64,000 nucleotides of DNA from M269 sp964640795 (GCA_964640795.1 CAZXIN010000007.1:95043-159042), one strand, 5' to 3'. Counted from the first letter of the stretch, positions 16,893 through 26,405 are shown. Translations and numbers: made by a program. The notes: generated by a model not told the origin, from the sequence alone.

Positions 16893-16929
16893 AGCACCAA
16901 TATTGTGCATCAGACACCATATTGGTGCA
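16893..16929. promoter_or_regulatory. Two NtrC enhancer boxes of glnA
   Basis: AGCACCAATATTGTGCA (16893-16909) and GACACCATATTGGTGCA (16913-16929) each match the NtrC dyad at 12 of 14 defined positions. Their centres are about 109 and 129 bases upstream of the predicted sigma54 start, similar to the -108/-140 sites of E. coli glnAp2. A further half-site (TTTGGTGCT) lies at 16962-16970. Confidence 0.85.
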
Positions 16930-17096
16930 TGCGCTAAAAACTAGCACTCACTTTAGTCAGCTTTGGTGCTCACGTAAAGGGGCGTCTTAGTCACAAAAGG
17001 TGCTTTCTTTAAACAATTAATCTAAATGAGATGCTTTGAGCCATCGCTTATTGCTCATTAACCCTGTAGAATTCGCCGCCAGTTTTGTACACATTA

Positions 17097-17314
17097 GAGC
17101 GTGCTAACCTTTGTTGTATAGGTTTTGTTCTAAATACAGGTATTTTTGACTGAGGTATGGGCTGTTGGACTGAGTGAACTCGACCCGGGTTTCTGACTCC
17201 CACATCTATGTAGCCGTAAGTCAATAGCTCTCAGCAGAGCAGCATGCCTTTATAATGAATCAGAAACACTGCATTTTTTCATTGCAAAAGTATACAACAA
17301 AGGTCAACACGCTC
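17097..17314. mobile_element. MITE copy D upstream of typA
   Basis: This 218-bp element is flanked by TA (17095-17096, 17315-17316). Its inverted ends are GAGCGTGCTAACCTTTGTTG and GAGCGTGTTGACCTTTGTTG, 18 of 20 identical. It shares TAGGTTTTGTTC and the AAATA-AGG stretch with copies A and B. It ends 25 bases before the typA start codon. Confidence 0.85.
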
Positions 17315-17339
17315 TAGCCAGACTTGTTGAGAGATAGAC

Positions 17340-19181
17340 ATGACAACACCAACTGCCTCATTAGATAATTTGAGGAATATTGCCATTATTGCCCACGTTG
17401 ACCACGGAAAAACGACTTTGGTTGACAAGCTTTTACAACAATCTGGCACATTAGAGAGTCGCGGCGAAGCTGAAGAACGCGTGATGGACTCTAACGACAT
17501 AGAGAAAGAGCGTGGTATTACCATACTTGCTAAGAATACAGCGATTAAATGGAATGACTACCGCATTAACATTGTGGACACCCCTGGACACGCCGACTTC
17601 GGTGGTGAAGTAGAGCGCGTGCTTTCGATGGTCGACTCTGTGTTATTACTTGTTGATGCACAAGAAGGTCCTATGCCGCAAACGCGTTTTGTGACACAAA
17701 AAGCATTTGCCCAAGGCTTAAAGCCAATAGTGGTTATCAATAAAATCGACAAACCGAGTGCACGACCTGATTGGGTTATTGATCAGGTATTTGATCTTTT
17801 TGATAACCTTGGTGCAAGTGATGAACAGTTGGACTTCCAAGTGGTCTATGCTTCTGCTATTAACGGTTGGGCTTCTCTGGATTCAGATGCGCCAGGCGAA
17901 GACATGGAGCCATTGTTCAAAACAATTGTTGAGCAAGTAGAACCACCAGCAACAGATGTTGATGGTCCTCTACAAATGCAAATTTCACAACTTGACTACA
18001 ACTCTTATGTTGGTGTTATCGGTGTTGGCCGTATGACACGTGGAACAATTAAGATTAATCAACAAGTTGCCGTTATCGATAAAGATGGTAAAAAACGCAA
18101 TGGTAAAGTCGGCCAAGTATTAGGGTATTTAGGGCTTGAGCGCCACGAGACAGGTTCTGCTAGCGCAGGCGACATTATCGCAGTGACAGGCCTTGGTGAG
18201 CTTAAGATATCCGATACCATTTGTGACGTAAACAATGTTGAAGCCTTACCGGCATTGAGCGTTGACGAACCAACAGTCACCATGACTTTCCAAGTCAATA
18301 CCTCTCCATTCGCAGGTAAAGAAGGTAAGTTCGTTACGTCACGTAATATCCTTGAGCGGTTACACGATGAACTTGTACACAACGTCGCATTACGCGTTGA
18401 AGAAACTGCAGATCCAGATAAATTCCGCGTATCTGGTCGTGGTGAGCTACACCTTGGTATTTTGATTGAGAACATGCGTCGTGAAGGTTATGAGTTAGCA
18501 GTTTCACGTCCAGAAGTTATCATCAAAGAAGTTGACGGTGAAATACAAGAACCTTTTGAAAATCTAACGGTTGATGTTGAAGAAGAGCATCAAGGTTCCA
18601 TTATGGAACAGTTAGGCATTCGTAAAGCCGAACTCACTGATATGTCTCCTGACGGCAAAGGCCGTATTCGCATGGACTTTGAAATTCCAAGCCGTGGCTT
18701 AATTGGTTTCCAAACAGAATTCATGACATTAACGTCAGGCTCTGGTTTGCTATACCATAGTTTTGATCACTACGGCCCACACAAAGGTGGCCAAATTGGT
18801 CAACGTAAGAACGGTGTATTAATAGCCAATGCAACAGGTAAAGCACTCACGAATGCTTTGTTTAATCTACAAGAACGTGGCCGCTTATTTATCGGGCATG
18901 GTGTGGAAGTATATGAAGGCATGGTGATAGGAATCCACAGTCGCGATAACGACCTAACCGTTAACGCACTGAAAGGCAAACAGCTAACTAACGTTCGTGC
19001 CTCAGGTACTGATGAAGCACAAACACTCGTGCCACCAGTTAAGATGTCTCTGGAACAAGCACTTGAGTTCATTGACAATGATGAGCTAGTTGAAGTAACA
19101 CCTGAAAGTATCCGTATTCGCAAGAAATTACTAACAGAAAATGATCGTAAGCGCGCAGGTAGAGAAAAAGCGAAAAGCTAA
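17340..19181 (+). CDS. typA: Translational GTPase TypA/BipA
   Basis: TypA is a ribosome-binding GTPase related to EF-G, involved in 50S assembly and stress and cold responses. The 613 residues match the family (607 in E. coli). The G motifs are AHVDHGKTTL, the switch region ERGITILAKNT, DTPGHADF and NKIDKP. The BipA-specific C-terminal region includes SRGLIGFQTEFMT. The start is at the ATG preceded by GAGAGAT. A MITE occupies the region immediately upstream, so the native promoter may lie beyond it or have been replaced. A terminator follows the gene. Confidence 0.97.
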   Translation: MTTPTASLDNLRNIAIIAHVDHGKTTLVDKLLQQSGTLESRGEAEERVMDSNDIEKERGITILAKNTAIKWNDYRINIVDTPGHADFGGEVERVLSMVDSVLLLVDAQEGPMPQTRFVTQKAFAQGLKPIVVINKIDKPSARPDWVIDQVFDLFDNLGASDEQLDFQVVYASAINGWASLDSDAPGEDMEPLFKTIVEQVEPPATDVDGPLQMQISQLDYNSYVGVIGVGRMTRGTIKINQQVAVIDKDGKKRNGKVGQVLGYLGLERHETGSASAGDIIAVTGLGELKISDTICDVNNVEALPALSVDEPTVTMTFQVNTSPFAGKEGKFVTSRNILERLHDELVHNVALRVEETADPDKFRVSGRGELHLGILIENMRREGYELAVSRPEVIIKEVDGEIQEPFENLTVDVEEEHQGSIMEQLGIRKAELTDMSPDGKGRIRMDFEIPSRGLIGFQTEFMTLTSGSGLLYHSFDHYGPHKGGQIGQRKNGVLIANATGKALTNALFNLQERGRLFIGHGVEVYEGMVIGIHSRDNDLTVNALKGKQLTNVRASGTDEAQTLVPPVKMSLEQALEFIDNDELVEVTPESIRIRKKLLTENDRKRAGREKAKS

Positions 19182-19212
19182 GCGCCCTAACGCAATATCA
19201 GTAAATAAAATC

Positions 19213-19238
19213 AAAGCCAGTTTTCTACTGGCTTTTTT
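19213..19238 (+). terminator. Rho-independent terminator of typA
   Basis: The stem AAAGCCAG / CTGGCTTT (19213-19220 with 19228-19235) has a 7-nt loop and leads into a T run. Confidence 0.9.
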
Positions 19239-19350
19239 ATTATCTAAAATAAAGTAACGTTCATAGTCATGGTCATATACCAATCCATAGTGTTCAGCTC
19301 TCACTAAAGATTGTTATTACGCATGGTTTATTCAGAGTTCAGGTTACCTA

Positions 19351-19579
19351 ACCTCAAGTTTGTATAAGAGAATCGATAAAATCTCTTTAAATCAATGCAT
19401 TGAAGAAACCCCACTCGCTTAAAGACTTTATGATGTCCTATCATTTAAGCCAATGTGACTATTTTAGGGGTTATCAAGGCAAGGTTGCGCCACGAGAGCC
19501 ATTCTCTAGCCAGCAAGCTTAACGCAGAGAAGCCTTAAAATAGGTGCATTGGATGGTTCGGCTTATACAAACCTGAGGT
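19351..19579. mobile_element. Second-type MITE (about 229 bp) abutting an amidohydrolase gene
   Basis: The inverted ends ACCTCAAGTTTGTATAAG and ACCTCAGGTTTGTATAAG (17 of 18 identical) are each flanked by TA (19349-19350 and 19580-19581). The internal sequence is non-coding. The ends differ from the A-D family, so this is a separate element type with the same TA target. Its right boundary coincides with the stop codon of the 19579-21291 gene. Confidence 0.8.
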
Positions 19580-21291
19580 TACCTAGTAAACCAAACTCGA
19601 CGAATTAACTTATCTTCAACTTGATAAATCGCCGTCGCTCTTATACGTCTGCCTTCACCGAATTGGCAGAACTCTTGATCAATCACAAAGTCACCTTCGA
19701 CAATACGCGACAATGCCCGGCAATTCGGTTTAATCTCTTCGAATAAACGTCCATAAGTCGATATCAAGTTCGCTTTGCCTGTAGCGTTAGGCTTAGCCTC
19801 AGGTAAATTAAATAATTCAATGTCTTCAGAGTAGGTGGCCGCAAAAGCATCAATGTCTGACGCATTGTAAGCATCAAGCTGCTGTTGAACCAATGCCGCT
19901 GGTGAAAATGGCGCAAGTTCTTGCGGCGTATGCGCCTTTCCATTAAGAACAACCGTCTCAATAGCTTGATAGGCAGCAACACTGTCCATTGGGTTTTCCT
20001 TCAACACAAGAAAGTCTGCACGATTGCCCGGAGCGATTGTGCCAAAGTCCACATCTTTTGCAAAAACACTGGCAGCATCTCTCGTCACAGCCTGAAGGAT
20101 TTGGTTCGCTGTAAAACCAGCTTCTTCTAACAAGGCGAGTTCTCGATGAATGGATGGACCATGAAGCGTTCCAGGATTCCCCGCGTCTGTTCCAACAGCA
20201 ATACGCACACCAGCATCAGCCAGTGTCTTCAAGTTTGCTAATATAATGGCAACACGGGCGTTAATGGCGTCAGCAGTTGCCAATCGTTTAGCTTCAGGCG
20301 GGGTCTCTTCCCACGTTGAGATAACAAAAGGGTCGCCCAATGCTCTTTCGATAGGCGTTAGTTCGACTTCTCTAGAGCGCAACTGACCGATATGTTCATA
20401 AACAACGGCTGTCGTCATAACAATTACATCCTTGTTCTTCAGAGCGGCAATAAAATCATTATCAACGGGTTTATCATCAACAGTGTGAACTAGGATGTCT
20501 GCGCCAGCCTTAACAGCAAGACGTGCAGTCTCTAGCTGAGTTGCATGAATAGCGACACGCACACCACCTTTATGTGCCTCATCGATAATCGCTGCTACCG
20601 TGTCGTAACTCTGCTCCGCCGGACGCTCTTGCGATGCGATATACCATATTTTGATGAGATCAGGCTTTAATGCCAATTGCTCTCTCACTAATTTACGGCT
20701 CGACTTAGGCTTCCCTACAGGAATAATGGTTGGGTCATTACCTAAATCTAACCGTTTAACTCGCTCGGTAAACCCAGAATCTAGCGTTGCAAGTAATGGT
20801 CCTGCAAGGGCAATATGAGGTGATGTCTCATTCGCTTTTTGACGAATAGCAACGTTTGATGCTGGGCCACCAACATCAACCACAGCGGTAACACCGGACG
20901 CAAGATAACGTCGGAACGTATCAAGCAGCTCAGCATCCGAATGAGCCCGATCATTTTCATAAGGGCGGACTGTCCGAAGATCCAACCCATCAGGCCTTGT
21001 GTATAAGCTACCTGATTGAGAAAAATGCATATGTGCATCGATAAGGCCTGGCACCAACCAACGGCCAGTGGCATCGACAATGGTTGCGCCGGTAGGAATA
21101 GATATTTCTGATACCAAACCAGCCGCTTCAATACGCCCGTCACGCACAACAACAACCGCATTTTTAATAGGTTTATCTAATGATGCATCGACTAGTGTTG
21201 CCCCCTTATATGCAGTCACTTTCTGAGCGAAAGCTTGAGGAAAGGTAAACAAAGTAACGACAAAAAGCAGCGACATGAAACGTAACGACAT
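19579..21291 (-). CDS. Secreted amidohydrolase with C-terminal SnoaL/NTF2-like domain
   Basis: This 570-residue protein has a signal peptide (cleavage about QAFAQ, residue 22). The metal-dependent amidohydrolase (imidazolonepropionase/prolidase-like) domain has the HxH pair in IDAHMHF, a candidate ligand Lys in PDLIKIWYI, further His in VAIHAT and ILVHT, and Asp in VGTDAGNPGT. After about residue 455 a SnoaL-like domain follows (QQQLDAYNASDIDAFAATYS ... to the end). The fusion is unusual but intact. The substrate is probably a peptide- or cyclic-amide-like compound, by family inference only. The stop codon TAA lies at the TA junction of the neighbouring MITE, so the native C-terminus may have been trimmed. 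Confidence 0.85.
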   Translation of the reverse strand: MSLRFMSLLFVVTLFTFPQAFAQKVTAYKGATLVDASLDKPIKNAVVVVRDGRIEAAGLVSEISIPTGATIVDATGRWLVPGLIDAHMHFSQSGSLYTRPDGLDLRTVRPYENDRAHSDAELLDTFRRYLASGVTAVVDVGGPASNVAIRQKANETSPHIALAGPLLATLDSGFTERVKRLDLGNDPTIIPVGKPKSSRKLVREQLALKPDLIKIWYIASQERPAEQSYDTVAAIIDEAHKGGVRVAIHATQLETARLAVKAGADILVHTVDDKPVDNDFIAALKNKDVIVMTTAVVYEHIGQLRSREVELTPIERALGDPFVISTWEETPPEAKRLATADAINARVAIILANLKTLADAGVRIAVGTDAGNPGTLHGPSIHRELALLEEAGFTANQILQAVTRDAASVFAKDVDFGTIAPGNRADFLVLKENPMDSVAAYQAIETVVLNGKAHTPQELAPFSPAALVQQQLDAYNASDIDAFAATYSEDIELFNLPEAKPNATGKANLISTYGRLFEEIKPNCRALSRIVEGDFVIDQEFCQFGEGRRIRATAIYQVEDKLIRRVWFTR

Positions 21292-21521
21292 GAGTTAAAG
21301 ACCATAGATTGAAGTTTGAATAAAGAAGATTAACGACTATTTAGAGTGGACTCAATATTCGTTGCACCATTGTCATGACTTGCACTGTAACGATATCCCT
21401 CCCCTATGTTGCATCGGTCAGAAATTGTCTTTATTCTCGTTGCAGACTCTACCCAAGTCACTTCAAAGTAACGGGTTTGGGTATAAACATTTATCTCGAC
21501 TTACAGCTTGAGGAGACCGGT

Positions 21522-22823
21522 ATGACTTATAGATTCATTGTAGCCATTATTCTATCAGGGACTTTCGTTTTTCATGTTTCCTCTCAAGCGCTTCCAAAGG
21601 CCTCTCCAGAGCGTATGGAAAGCCGCATCGTCGCTTTGTCACAATTTGGCAAAAATGCTGACGGTGGTGTTGATCGAGTCGCGTACTCAGATGCCGATAT
21701 TGCAGGTCGTCAATACATTATGGAAGAGATGCAGAATCAGGGCTTAACCAATCTCCGTATTGATGTTGGCGGTAATATTATTGCCAGACGTTCTGGTCAT
21801 AACAATAACCTAAAACCCATTCTCATAGGCTCTCACACTGACAGCGTACCTGGCGGCGGAAATTATGACGGTGATGTGGGTGTAATTTCAAACCTTGAAG
21901 TTATAGACCTGATGAACGCAGGTAACATTATCACTGAACACCCCATAGACGTTATCGTCTTCTCAAACGAAGAAGGCGGTCTTGTTGGCAGCTTAGCTTA
22001 CACCGGCAAAATTCGACCGGCTTCATTGGATGTTATGAGCCACGCGGGTATTACAATAAGAGAAGGCATCAAACGCATTGGAGGCGATCCCGACAATATC
22101 CTTAAAGATGCAATCAAACCGGGTGAATTGAAAGCATTTATCGAGCTACATATCGAGCAAGGCGCCTTTCTTGACGAAGAAGGAATTAATATCGGCGTTG
22201 TTGAAGGTATTGTGGGCATTAATTGGTGGGATGTCATCATCGAAGGCCTTGCAAACCATGGTGGTACCACACCCATGAATCGTCGGCAAGACGCCATGTT
22301 AGCCGCAGCTAAACTCACCATGGGTATTAACGACATTGCAACAGGCCTTGAAGGGCGCCAGGTAGCCACAGTTGGCAGAATTGAAGCTTTTCCCGGCGCT
22401 CCCAACGTTATTCCTGGCAAAGTCATCATGAGCCTTGAAGTGAGAGATCTTGAACAAGCTAAAATGGATAAAGTCTTCGAACTCGTAAAAGCACGCGCAC
22501 GTGAAGTTGAAAAAGAAACAGGCACAAAAATAGCTTTCAAATTCATCGATGTTGCTTCTCACCCAGCTCCTACTAACAAACGTATGCGAGAGATTATTAC
22601 ACAAGCCGCTAAAGACGCTGGTTATAGCTATAAGCTAATGCCCTCAGGTGCAGGGCATGATGCTCAGGATATGGTTTCGGTCGCCCCTACTGGCATGATC
22701 TTTGTGCCATCAAAAGACGGTATTAGTCATTCACCTAAGGAATACACCAGCCCTAAGGACATGGCTCGTGGCGCTGATGTCTTACTACGAACAATTCTCA
22801 AAATAGACGCACTACCAGACTAA
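21522..22823 (+). CDS. Zn-dependent M20-family amidase (N-carbamoyl-amino-acid hydrolase / allantoate amidohydrolase type)
   Basis: This is a 433-residue exported amidase. I chose the ATG at 21522 because AGGAG (21511-21515) lies 6 bases upstream and the resulting N-terminus is a good signal peptide (MTYRFIVAIILSGTFVFHVS). Starting at the earlier in-frame ATG (21375) would bury it. Metal-site motifs are GSHTDSVPGGGNYDGDVGV and NEEGG. The dimer and substrate region includes LHIEQG and NHGGTTPM, and the C-terminus has GAGHDAQ, all of the AmaB/HyuC/AllC family. Export is atypical for that family. It is divergent from the amidohydrolase gene. Confidence 0.88.
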   Translation: MTYRFIVAIILSGTFVFHVSSQALPKASPERMESRIVALSQFGKNADGGVDRVAYSDADIAGRQYIMEEMQNQGLTNLRIDVGGNIIARRSGHNNNLKPILIGSHTDSVPGGGNYDGDVGVISNLEVIDLMNAGNIITEHPIDVIVFSNEEGGLVGSLAYTGKIRPASLDVMSHAGITIREGIKRIGGDPDNILKDAIKPGELKAFIELHIEQGAFLDEEGINIGVVEGIVGINWWDVIIEGLANHGGTTPMNRRQDAMLAAAKLTMGINDIATGLEGRQVATVGRIEAFPGAPNVIPGKVIMSLEVRDLEQAKMDKVFELVKARAREVEKETGTKIAFKFIDVASHPAPTNKRMREIITQAAKDAGYSYKLMPSGAGHDAQDMVSVAPTGMIFVPSKDGISHSPKEYTSPKDMARGADVLLRTILKIDALPD

Positions 22824-22894
22824 CAAATATTAACGCTATGTATACAAAGAACCTCATTCGTGGCTAAAAGCCAATACCTACAGAGTTATTAAAT

Positions 22895-22909
22895 TGTGGG
22901 ACCGGCTTT
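22895..22909. repeat. Fragment of the REP-like repeat
   Basis: TGTGGGACCGGCTTT is the same core found in each 93-bp unit at 32127-32498. It stands alone in the spacer between the M20 amidase and cyclophilin genes. Confidence 0.45.
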
Positions 22910-23050
22910 TCGACTCGTTGTTCCCGACCTAGCCCACCCTCTCCATCCATGGAGCCGAGTCAGGAATAAGGTGATTAAGCATGTATAGTTAAATCATTAT
23001 TATGGTCGAAATCTGTTAGGCTAAAGAAAAACTTAACGACACCTATACCC

Positions 23051-23899
23051 ATGAAATTATTGCCTTTCATTCTATTTACTTTGAGCTTTCTTACTACTTT
23101 CAACAGCTATGCTGACGAAGAATGGCGAACGCCTAAGCTCGATGATTTGGTTTACTTTGAACTCGAAACTGGCACGGTGGTAATAGAGTTAGCCCCTTTT
23201 ATGGCACCAAAGCATGTTACACGCTTTAAAACTCTCATCGATGAAGGGTTTTACGACGGTCTAGATTTCTACCGCGTTATTGACGGCTTTGTCGCTCAGG
23301 CTGGTGACGTATCCGGCGATAAAAAAAGCAAAAATAAAAATACTATGAAACCTGAATTTACGCGACTAATGTCAGGCACTTCACACTTTTCCCTCGTCCA
23401 ATCACCTGACTTTATTGCACCAGAGACAGGATACTTGAAAGGCTTTGCCGCAGGCCGCGATCGAAAAACAAAAGAAGAGTGGCTACTCCACTGTCCCGGC
23501 GCTGTTGCTTTCGCTCGAGGTACAGAAGCGGATTCTGCAACGACAGAGTTTTACATTACCATTGGGCAAGCAACTCGACATCTTGATAGGAATATGAGCA
23601 CCATTGGGCGAGTGATTTACGGTATGCCTGCAATACAAAATGTTAAGAGAGCCAGTGTTAACAATAGTAGTGGCGTTATAGAGGATGAAGCTAAACGAAC
23701 TCCAATAATATCGGCTAAGTTAGCTAAAAACATCCCTATGAGTGAGCGCATCACTGTAGAAGTTCAACAACAAGACTCAACTCAAGTAAAAGAGCGATTA
23801 AATAGCGCTAAAACACTCGATAATGACTTTTTCCACTTTAAAGGCAATGGCAACCTAGATATCTGTTATTACCAGCTCAGAACGAGAGTGGTTGAATAA
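23051..23899 (+). CDS. Periplasmic cyclophilin-type peptidyl-prolyl isomerase
   Basis: This 282-residue protein has a signal peptide (cleavage after NSYA, about residue 21). The cyclophilin domain has the catalytic Arg region FYDGLDFYRVIDGFVAQAGD and later the GAVAFARG and TEFYITIG motifs. It is longer than PpiA/PpiB because of inserts and a roughly 60-residue C-terminal extension. It probably assists folding of exported proteins. No convincing ribosome site precedes the ATG. Confidence 0.88.
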   Translation: MKLLPFILFTLSFLTTFNSYADEEWRTPKLDDLVYFELETGTVVIELAPFMAPKHVTRFKTLIDEGFYDGLDFYRVIDGFVAQAGDVSGDKKSKNKNTMKPEFTRLMSGTSHFSLVQSPDFIAPETGYLKGFAAGRDRKTKEEWLLHCPGAVAFARGTEADSATTEFYITIGQATRHLDRNMSTIGRVIYGMPAIQNVKRASVNNSSGVIEDEAKRTPIISAKLAKNIPMSERITVEVQQQDSTQVKERLNSAKTLDNDFFHFKGNGNLDICYYQLRTRVVE

Positions 23900-23999
23900 T
23901 TCAAAGGCTATTTGAAACAACATCCTTTTAAGGGCCATTTTAACCACGAATAAAGCGCCAATTGGCTCTGCTCGCGGCTAAAGTAGCCCTAACAAGAAA

Positions 24000-25400
24000 T
24001 TAAAGTGCTGACTCTATGGCTTGCCCGTCTTCCTTATAAAGCACGCCATTCTTCATGACTAAATCAACCCGTTGCAATAAGTTCATGTAGCGCAACACAT
24101 CGCCTTTCACAGCAATAATATCAGCGTACTTTCCTTCAGCTATTGTACCAATCTTATCGCTCACTCCCATCATCACAGCTGGCCAATATGTGGCAGCACG
24201 AATAGTATCCATAGCATCAATTTCCATCTCTTCTACCCATAGAGCCATTTCTTCCCAAGTGCTTTGGCAATGAAAAGTTGTCGGCACACCACTATCCGTG
24301 CCTATCAAAAACACCACACCAGTGTCTTTAAGTTGTGCAATTTTTCTTTTTAATGTTGGCTTTCTGAGCGGAACCAGCTGCATGTATGACAGCTGCCCAA
24401 CATCTTCCAAAGACCCTTTAATATCAGCGATAGTGTCGTCTTTTAGTCCACGATGCCAACACGTGTTGTCTAGCTTTTCAGGGTTGGCAACAGTGTTTTC
24501 GTAATTCCATAAACCTTCGACTGTTGGTGTCCAAAATAAAGGCCCTCCAGCAATACGTCCAGTTGCCGTGCGTTCTTTTAGCTTTTGAATAACGTCGGCA
24601 GGATATTCAGGTGCGGTGGTTAAACCTGTGTGCTCAAAATTATCAACGCCAATGTCTAACCCCATACGCACTTCGTCAGGCCGGTGGGAATGTGCGATGA
24701 CTTTCAAGCCTCGCTTATGCGCTTCATCTACCACTGTTTTAGCGATTTTGAATCCAAGTTTATCTTGATCAATCAGTTTAATGATATCGACACCAGCATC
24801 TGCTAGCGTTTTCACTTTTTTACGCGCTTCACTTTCACTACTGACAGACCAGCGGAACTTTTCTGTCCCAGCAGGCACATCATGCTGAATGAATGGTCCC
24901 GACACAAAAAGGCGTGGTCCAGGGATGGTGCCATCTTCAATACGATTCTTGACCGACATCGAATCTTCTAACGGCGCACCTAAATCTCTCGCACTCGTTA
25001 CGCCGGCTAACAATAGTTGTACGGCGCTAGCAGGCATAATTTCATCTGATAAACGATTGAGGTAGGTCTTGTCCCAGTGCGTATAATCCGAATGTCCATT
25101 AAGCATAAGGTGAGCATGGTTTTCCCATAACCCAGGCAAAACATCCATACCCTCTGTCGAGATGACCTCATATCCACTTGGGACAGGCAAGGAGTCGACA
25201 GTGCCTACCTTTTCAATCACATTGTCTTTGACTAAGATGACACTGTCGGCAATAGGTTGATGACCAAACCCATCAATGAGTCGACCACCTACCAATGCTT
25301 TTAGCTCAGCAGCTTGAGCAACGGAAGCACCTATCAAACACAATGACAATAGTGCGACTTTAGAGACAACTGCACGGCAATCTATTTTTTTAATTTTCAT
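24000..25400 (-). CDS. Secreted amidohydrolase (imidazolonepropionase-like)
   Basis: This 466-residue exported metal-dependent hydrolase has a signal peptide (about residues 10-31, ending ASVAQAA). Metal-site motifs are WENHAHLM, DIIKLID (candidate bridging Lys), VIAHSHRPDE, NFEHTG and IGTDSGVPT. The C-terminal GTIAEGKYADIIAVKGD is the usual amidohydrolase closing segment. It is a distant paralogue of the 19579-21291 protein but lacks the SnoaL-like tail. Members of this group often act on peptides or imide rings; the substrate here is unknown. Confidence 0.87.
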   Translation of the reverse strand: MKIKKIDCRAVVSKVALLSLCLIGASVAQAAELKALVGGRLIDGFGHQPIADSVILVKDNVIEKVGTVDSLPVPSGYEVISTEGMDVLPGLWENHAHLMLNGHSDYTHWDKTYLNRLSDEIMPASAVQLLLAGVTSARDLGAPLEDSMSVKNRIEDGTIPGPRLFVSGPFIQHDVPAGTEKFRWSVSSESEARKKVKTLADAGVDIIKLIDQDKLGFKIAKTVVDEAHKRGLKVIAHSHRPDEVRMGLDIGVDNFEHTGLTTAPEYPADVIQKLKERTATGRIAGGPLFWTPTVEGLWNYENTVANPEKLDNTCWHRGLKDDTIADIKGSLEDVGQLSYMQLVPLRKPTLKRKIAQLKDTGVVFLIGTDSGVPTTFHCQSTWEEMALWVEEMEIDAMDTIRAATYWPAVMMGVSDKIGTIAEGKYADIIAVKGDVLRYMNLLQRVDLVMKNGVLYKEDGQAIESAL

Positions 25401-25503
25401 CCTATTTTCCTTCAGTAGTAACTAGCGTTTGTTATTTAACCTTGTAATACGGGAGGAGACCATATATGAGGTTATTTATGTCATGTTAGTCGTCATTCTG
25501 TGT

Positions 25504-26238
25504 TCAATTATCAGCAAAATGTTTCGATAGAAATGATTCTATCGCCTGCCAATACTCTTCGTTGTCAGGTGACAACAACGTTGAAGACCCATGTCTACCT
25601 TTACCTTTTGGCTTGTACGCGACATTGTCGTCTGACGCAGGTATCGCATTAAAAATCCCCTGCCAGCCTCTCACTTCATTACGAGCTGACGTTATCAACA
25701 CAGGCACTTCAATACTTTTCACTTCTTTCTCAACGGTTATTTCGCGACCGAAGTATTCCCCAGGTGAAAAAGCTAAAACACCATCAATTTGAACCTCTTT
25801 GCGGCCTGCTAAAACCAATGATAAGGAAGCCGAATAAGACGATCCCCAAATGACAATCTCCTCAGCATTGAGATCTTTCTTGGCGTAATTAATCGCAGCC
25901 TTCATATCAGGTAACGCCGACGGAAAGTTCCCTCCCACATTCGTCCTTGCAGCGGTTTCATTCTTTATACCTCTAAAATCGCTACCTGAGCGTTGATCAA
26001 CAGCTAAGGCCGTGTAGCCTAATTGAGTCAATCGAGGAGCGATATCTCTGTATTCACCTCGCGAACTTCCTGCTTGATGAAATAAGACAATGGCTGTTTT
26101 AGCATTGTCATTACGATACAGCTCAGCAGTAACGGCAAGGCCATCTTCCGAAGTGAACTCCACTTTTGTCTGAGCAAATGACACGCCATTCAGAGAATAG
26201 GCTGTCATTAGCAATAGGGTTATCAAAGCTTTCATCAT
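25504..26238 (-). CDS. Exported alpha/beta hydrolase (dienelactone-hydrolase-like)
   Basis: This 244-residue protein has a signal peptide (about residues 1-22, ending GVSFAQ) and an alpha/beta-hydrolase fold. The oxyanion-side motif is LFHQAGSSRGEY, the nucleophile elbow IWGSSYSASLS (Ser), and the likely catalytic His is in GKGRHGSS. It probably hydrolyses small esters or lactones in the periplasm. It is downstream of, but not overlapping, neighbouring hydrolase genes on the same strand. Confidence 0.82.
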   Translation of the reverse strand: MMKALITLLLMTAYSLNGVSFAQTKVEFTSEDGLAVTAELYRNDNAKTAIVLFHQAGSSRGEYRDIAPRLTQLGYTALAVDQRSGSDFRGIKNETAARTNVGGNFPSALPDMKAAINYAKKDLNAEEIVIWGSSYSASLSLVLAGRKEVQIDGVLAFSPGEYFGREITVEKEVKSIEVPVLITSARNEVRGWQGIFNAIPASDDNVAYKPKGKGRHGSSTLLSPDNEEYWQAIESFLSKHFADN

Positions 26239-26405
26239 AGTTGGCTTTACCTTTCATTGTCACCGGTGCATTTTGATAAACAGAAGCATCACAAATATTC
26301 GCACAAAACACCAAATTTATTTCTTCTCGATATAAACTATTTCGGCGCCCCCATCGACTTAATAGGCATTCATCAGGATCTGTTAATAAAAATTGGGACT
26401 TTCCT

